DNA of 64,000 nt from Caenimonas sp. SL110 (GTDB lineage: Bacteria; Pseudomonadota; Gammaproteobacteria; Burkholderiales; Burkholderiaceae_C): positions 1 to 64,000 of the forward strand of contig NZ_JANU01000008.1 in NCBI RefSeq assembly GCF_001044395.1, read 5' to 3'. Both the position numbers and the translations under genes were made by a program. Positions 56,305 through 64,000 of the stretch are shown one piece after another (within the stretch, counting starts at the first letter, position 1; each line of letters begins with the position of its first letter). The notes beneath the pieces were generated by a model. The model searched no databases. It saw only the letters and a list, made by a program, of their open reading frames with translations, and had not been told where the DNA came from.

Positions 56305-57144
56305 TCACGCCATGCGCAGCAGCCGCGCCGATTCTTCCAGCCGCGCATCCTCGATCTCGCGCAGCACCCCCGACAAGTCGACGGAGCCCGCAACCGGTTC
56401 GTAGCGGCCGGTGAGCGCGGTGTCGGGTGCCAGCATGCCGCTCGCGTACAACGCCCAGATCTCGGGTCCGTATTTCGTGGCGAGCAAGTCCGGCGCAAAC
56501 CGGCCGAAGTAGGTGCGCAGGTTGTCGACATCGCGCATCAGCATGCGTGCTGCGTGGTTGTTGCCGGCGGCATCGACCGCTTGCGGCAAATCGATGATCA
56601 CCGGCCCGTCGGCGGCCAGCAGGACATTGAATTCCGACAGGTCGCCGTGGATCACACCCGCGCACAGCATGAGCACCACTTCACCGATCAATGACGCGTG
56701 GTGCCTGCGGGCCTCGTCCTCGGTGAAGCTCAGGTCATTGAGCCGCGCCGCAGCGTCGCCATCTGCATCGACCACCAGTTCCATCAACAGCACGCCCTCA
56801 TGGAAGTTGATGGGCCTGGGCACGCGCACGCCCGCGGCGGCAAGCCGGTACAGCGCATCGACCTCGGCGCTTTGCCATGCGGCTTCCTGTTGCTGGCGCC
56901 CGTAGTTGGTGCGCTTGGCCATCGCGCGCGCCTGCCGGCTGTTTCGCACCTTGCGGTTCTCGGTGTAATCGACGGCCTGGCGGAAGCTGCGGTTGTTAGC
57001 TTCCTTGTAGATCTTGGCGGCGCAGGTTTCTTCGCCGCAACGCACGACATACACATCGGCTTCCTTGCCGCTCTTGAGCTGCCGCACAACGCTGTCGATG
57101 AGGCCTTCGGCCAGGAGGTTTTGCAGGCGGGCGGGTGCTTTCAT
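56305..57144 (-). CDS. RIO1-family serine protein kinase
   Basis: A 279-residue RIO-type kinase. Lys44 lies in the ATP site (AAKIYKE), the catalytic loop is HGDLSEFN at 166-173 with D168, and the metal site is IDLPQ at 184-188 with D185. The N-terminus SGKEADVYVV is the RIO-type phosphate loop in place of a normal Gly-rich loop. RIO kinases in bacteria are less common than in archaea and eukaryotes; substrates are unknown. It is a separate gene on the strand opposite to the ligase gene. Confidence 0.9.
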   Translation of the reverse strand: MKAPARLQNLLAEGLIDSVVRQLKSGKEADVYVVRCGEETCAAKIYKEANNRSFRQAVDYTENRKVRNSRQARAMAKRTNYGRQQQEAAWQSAEVDALYRLAAAGVRVPRPINFHEGVLLMELVVDADGDAAARLNDLSFTEDEARRHHASLIGEVVLMLCAGVIHGDLSEFNVLLAADGPVIIDLPQAVDAAGNNHAARMLMRDVDNLRTYFGRFAPDLLATKYGPEIWALYASGMLAPDTALTGRYEPVAGSVDLSGVLREIEDARLEESARLLRMA

Positions 57145-57190
57145 GGGCCGATTGTGGCGGTTCGCTCGCGTGCAGCGAGGCGCCCTGCGG

Positions 57191-58108
57191 TCAGCCGGCC
57201 CGGAATGCCTTGACCAGTGGGTCCAGCGCGGCCTGCGTCAGCGGCTTGTTGACCACGCCGAGGATGCGCACATCGCAAGCGGCGGCCTGCTGCATGACAA
57301 CGCCCATCTGGCTCACGCTCAGGGCGCTGTTCAGGATGACGGCCACCGGGCTGCCGCACGCAGCAAGCCGTTTGAGCAGCTCGCTGCCATCCATGTCCGG
57401 CATCGACAGGTCGAGCACCAGGATGTCCACGGGCCTCGCGCCATTGATCTGCTCCAGGGCCTTTGCACCGTCCTCGACACCGACGACAGACGCCGCATCG
57501 GCGCGGCGCAAGAGCTTCATGATGAGATCGCGCTGGAAGTCATGGTCTTCAGCCACGACAAAGTGCAATCCCGTGCATGACTTCGCGTGCAGGTCGACGT
57601 GCGCGACTGCCGCACGGGCAGCCTCAACGCCATCGGGGAAAGCGCCCAGGTACGCATCCAGGGCTGCGGACTCCCGGTCGTAGAACGCCATGGCTTCACG
57701 CAAATTGGCCGTGCTCTGCGCGCGTCCTGCGAGCGAAAGCAGGGAACACGCTTCTGCAAGGCCCGTCGCACCCAGCATCAGGCAGCCGCCCTTGATGCGG
57801 TGCGCCAGCAGTGCCATCTGGGTGAAATCGGCGGCGGCAAAGGCCAGGTGCAGGCTGCGCGTGTCCAGCACATTCGCACGGCGAAAGTCGTCGATGATCT
57901 CTTCGCCTGCCCGCTGGCTGCCTTGCGCGATGGCCGCAAGCCGTTCATGGTCGATCAACTCGTTCCCCTTGAACTCTTCTCCGACCGAGGGGACGACCGG
58001 CGCACTCGAAAAAGCATCGAGGGTATTGCGTGGTGACGAAGGGCCGGCCCAACAGTCGAGTCGGCCCTTGCACCCGTCTGAGTCTATCGCGCGCAAGGTG
58101 AACCGCAA
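57191..58108 (-). CDS. HPt-receiver phosphorelay protein
   Basis: A 305-residue two-domain signalling protein without an output domain. The HPt domain has His103 in LLAHRIKGGCLMLG, and the receiver has Asp233 in ILVLDLSMPDMDG and Lys288 in VVNKPLT. It may pass phosphate between the divergent hybrid kinase and other proteins. The start is uncertain: the longest frame begins with a TTG at 58108, and no ATG or GTG is suitably placed. The first 40 residues may be untranslated. Confidence 0.85.
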   Translation of the reverse strand: MRFTLRAIDSDGCKGRLDCWAGPSSPRNTLDAFSSAPVVPSVGEEFKGNELIDHERLAAIAQGSQRAGEEIIDDFRRANVLDTRSLHLAFAAADFTQMALLAHRIKGGCLMLGATGLAEACSLLSLAGRAQSTANLREAMAFYDRESAALDAYLGAFPDGVEAARAAVAHVDLHAKSCTGLHFVVAEDHDFQRDLIMKLLRRADAASVVGVEDGAKALEQINGARPVDILVLDLSMPDMDGSELLKRLAACGSPVAVILNSALSVSQMGVVMQQAAACDVRILGVVNKPLTQAALDPLVKAFRAG

Positions 58109-58273
58109 GGTGGATTACCCGCTTCTTCCTCGCTTCTTTGCTTGTCCGGGCCGGGAGCAACTCATCCATCAAGTGCACCTGTTTCCGTGTGATCGCGGCT
58201 CTGTTCGCCACCGTACGGACACAGCAGCCTGCTCCTTGCAAGATGAACGGATTCACTTGCAAGGAAACCCTGG

Positions 58274-61711
<3,438 letters not shown>

Positions 61712-62515
61712 AGTTGTCGCGGCCGCTTCGGTTCTGTGCCTTGAACAGCTCTTCCAGTTCAGCGCGCAGCGACTCGCTGCGGCCTTCCTTTTCGGCTGCG
61801 TCGAATGCATTCATCGTCGGGCCGTAATAGCGGCGGAACGCATCGACGAATTCGGACGGTGTTCCGTTGAAGTTGAAGGTGTAGGTCTGCCTGGCGCACT
61901 TGATCTTGTCAGCAGGGACACCGGCCGCGCCAAACCGCTCGATGACGTTGCCTTCGACGCCCCAGGTCATCGGGCTCACGAAACCTTCGGGCGGCGGCGG
62001 CGAATAGGAAGAGCTGATCTTCAGGATCTGCGCGACCAGCGTCGGGTCCCCGGGAATCCAGTTCCCCATCGCGATGCGCCCGCCCGGCTTCGTCACACGC
62101 ACCATCTCTTTGGCGACGTCGAGCGGCCGGGGCGCGAACATCGCGCCAAAGATGCTGACCACGCGATCGAAGGACTTGTCTGCGATACCTGCGAGCTTGC
62201 TGGCATCGCCTTGCTGGAAGCTGCAGTTGGCCAGGCCCTGCTCCTGCGCGCGCTTGTTGCCGGCGGCGACCAGGTTGCGCGAAATATCGACGCCCAGCAC
62301 CGTGGCACCTGCGAGCGCGGCGGGTATCGCGGTCGTTCCATCGCCGCAGCCCAGATCAAGCACCTGGTGGCCGCTGGTAATGCCCAGCGACTTGACCAAG
62401 GCCTCGCCGCTCTCGCGCATGGCGGCGGCGATCCGCGTGAAGTCGCCCTTTTCCCAGAGCGCCTGGTTGGGGTTGGCGACGGGGGTGGATGATGAAGCGG
62501 AAGTGGTTTGAACTG

Positions 62516-63121
62516 TCATGGGTTTGCTCCTTGGTGAATGTTGTCCGGGATCACGGGCGCATCGAACTCGACCACGACGGGCACGGCCGATCGCAAGGTT
62601 TGCAGCACGACGCAAGACCGCTCGGCTGCGCGCAAGAGCTGGCGCAGCCGTTGCGGATGGGTGTCGGGTGCCGCACGCAATCGTACGGACACCTCGAAAG
62701 ATTGGAAAGCCACCGGCACGAGCGGATCGCCCAGCGTTCCGCGCACATCCACATGGCCCCGCGCGGTCACGCCCAGCTGCAAGAGCCGCACGCCCAGCAC
62801 CGAGGCCACCATGCGCAGGCTGGACTCCTGGCATGCCGCCAGTGCGGCGCACAGCAGGTCGCCGGGTACAGGGGCCTCGTGGGTGCCACCGATCGCGTGA
62901 TGGACGCCATAGTCCAGGTGTGAAACCGCGTGGCTGCCCAGGTGCACGCGCCCGAGCATCGGGTTGGCAAGATCGCCTTCGCCGCCTGTCCACGCGAGGT
63001 CCGTCACGACGGCGCTGGCGGGGTCGCTTCGATAGGCTGCGCGCAGCGGTGCCTGGCGCGAACGCACATCCGGGCCGGCCTGAACGTCGGGATTTGCGAG
63101 CGGATGCTGTTGTGTGTTCAT
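62516..63121 (-). CDS. OsmC family protein, redox-type
   Basis: A 201-residue OsmC-fold protein. Typical blocks are VHLGSHAVSHLDYGVHHAIGG, VPGDLLCAALAACQESSLRM with the conserved Cys, and SFEVSVRLRAAPDTHPQRL. Family members reduce organic hydroperoxides with paired Cys residues. Start at MNTQQHPL; upstream frame continues to 63286 without support. The stop overlaps the methyltransferase start (ATGA), so the two form an operon. Divergent from a second OsmC gene 202 nt away. Confidence 0.85.
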   Translation of the reverse strand: MNTQQHPLANPDVQAGPDVRSRQAPLRAAYRSDPASAVVTDLAWTGGEGDLANPMLGRVHLGSHAVSHLDYGVHHAIGGTHEAPVPGDLLCAALAACQESSLRMVASVLGVRLLQLGVTARGHVDVRGTLGDPLVPVAFQSFEVSVRLRAAPDTHPQRLRQLLRAAERSCVVLQTLRSAVPVVVEFDAPVIPDNIHQGANP

Positions 63122-63323
63122 GGCCTGCAGTATTGGCCGCCAGGGCTCAATTTGCCTTTCCCGAAACTCCGGCTCTCTTGTCTGGAACTCGGTTTCTGTC
63201 AGCACCCACGGGCACCGTGCACCGGGGCTCTGTATTTCTTGTCCGAAGCTCCGGGGCCTGTCGACGAGGCAGCTGCAAATGTCCACAATGGCCCAACCTC
63301 ACTGCGATGAAATCTGGAGCCTC

Positions 63324-63857
63324 ATGAACACGCAAGCAAACATCCGCGAATCACTCATTCGGGCGCGCGAGACGCTCGAGCGAAAACCGTCGGCGGCATT
63401 GAAGGAAGATTCCGTGGCCGTCGCCGTCTGGAGCGGAAACCTCTCGACACAGTTGCAACACCCGTCGGTAACGCAACTCTCCACCGAGATGCCCACCACT
63501 CTGGGAGGTGCAGGCGGCGCGGCGCCGGGGTGGTACTTCCGGGCAGGGGTGGCTTCGTGCATGGTGACCAGCATCGCGATGGAAGCCGCGGTGCAGGGCA
63601 TCGCGCTCACGCGGCTGGAAGTGCAGGCCCACAGCGAATCCGACGCGCGTGGAATGCTGGGCACCGAGGGCGTCCTGGCGGGTCCGCTTCGCTTCTGGCT
63701 GAAGGTCGCCATCGAATCGCCGGGCACGTCCGAAGCCCAGTTGCGGGCGCTGGTCGCGCTGGCTGCATCGCGTTCGCCCTTGAGCCAGGGACTGCAACGC
63801 GGCCTGCCCATCGAACTCGAGGTCGATCTGCAGCCCCAGGCAGCGCCAGTCGCCTGA
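63324..63857 (+). CDS. OsmC family protein, second copy
   Basis: A 177-residue OsmC-fold protein distinct from its divergent neighbour. The Cys region is PGWYFRAGVASCMVTSIAME, and LTRLEVQAHSESDARGMLG follows. GGAG precedes the ATG at MNTQANIR. Its stop shares one base with the AraC-type gene that follows, so regulator and enzyme are probably co-expressed. The 202 nt between the two OsmC genes hold both promoters, and no strong operator pattern was recognised. Confidence 0.85.
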   Translation: MNTQANIRESLIRARETLERKPSAALKEDSVAVAVWSGNLSTQLQHPSVTQLSTEMPTTLGGAGGAAPGWYFRAGVASCMVTSIAMEAAVQGIALTRLEVQAHSESDARGMLGTEGVLAGPLRFWLKVAIESPGTSEAQLRALVALAASRSPLSQGLQRGLPIELEVDLQPQAAPVA

Positions 63858-64000
63858 TGGACGCACTGTCCGAAGTGCTTCGCGTGGTGCGCCTGAACAG
63901 CGCGGTGTTCTACAACGCGAGGTTCAGCGCGCCGTGGTGCTTTTCTGCGCCTGCTGCATCCGCCGTGATGAACACGCTGCAGCCGGGTGCCGAGCGGCTC
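63857..64000 (+). CDS. AraC-family transcriptional regulator, cut by window end
   Basis: Only the first 48 residues are present: MDALSEVLRVVRLNSAVFYN and FSAPWCFSAP. This opening matches the cupin-type sensor domain of AraC regulators next to OsmC or oxidoreductase genes. The DNA-binding half lies beyond the window. One-base overlap with the OsmC gene suggests it regulates that operon. Confidence 0.75.
   Translation, partial: MDALSEVLRVVRLNSAVFYNARFSAPWCFSAPAASAVMNTLQPGAERL

Overview
The window is high-GC, densely packed bacterial DNA. Gene content points to a beta-proteobacterium of the Burkholderiales, probably Comamonadaceae-like: a NodI/NodJ-type ABC exporter, a phosphatidylserine decarboxylase with an LGST self-cleavage site, a cyclic beta-1,2-glucan synthase, paired OsmC genes and many 1-4 nt stop/start overlaps. 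This is inference from content; there is no rRNA marker, and I saw no tRNA, rRNA or CRISPR array.

Layout. 0.1-3.4 kb: zinc-ribbon membrane protein, psd, and nodI/nodJ separated by two REP-like palindromes. 3.4-6.4 kb: two split-barrel flavin-type proteins (one fused to GAF) and an excisionase-like antitoxin/PIN toxin pair with an AT-rich operator. 6.4-10.9 kb: hemerythrin-like protein, then a TldD/PmbA/crotonase operon. 11-17.2 kb: an unknown Ser-rich protein, a perfect terminator, and a translationally coupled operon of sulfotransferase-condensation fusion, second sulfotransferase, TauD-like oxygenase and PQQ-type propeller. 17.2-25.1 kb: an orphan HigA and three tandem paralogues made of a 44-residue ankyrin-like repeat, with a higA relic between two of them.

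25.3-30.4 kb is visibly AT-richer than the rest. It is an accessory block of small immunity-type genes (two barstar-like), a PIN protein, toxin relics and a broken lipoprotein gene, ending at the CdiI-like immunity gene that overlaps the stop of a 3,730-residue RHS/LysM protein (30.4-41.6 kb) with an RNase A-like toxin tail. This reads as a polymorphic-toxin locus that has exchanged its toxin tip and kept old immunity genes.

41.9-64 kb: small membrane protein plus cyclic glucan synthase; a pair of unknown paralogues with two internal repeat modules and a shared C-terminal domain; a cyanophycin-synthetase-like ATP-grasp ligase coupled to a glycosyltransferase-like gene; a RIO kinase; a divergent HPt-receiver protein and large hybrid histidine kinase (phosphorelay); a methyltransferase/OsmC pair; and a divergent OsmC gene coupled to an AraC regulator cut by the window end.

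The most unusual items are the sulfotransferase-condensation operon, the 132-bp-repeat protein family, the two-module paralogue pair and the RHS/immunity bank. Several unknown proteins start with Ser/Thr-rich disordered leaders of the sort seen in type III effectors, but no secretion machinery is present here to confirm this.
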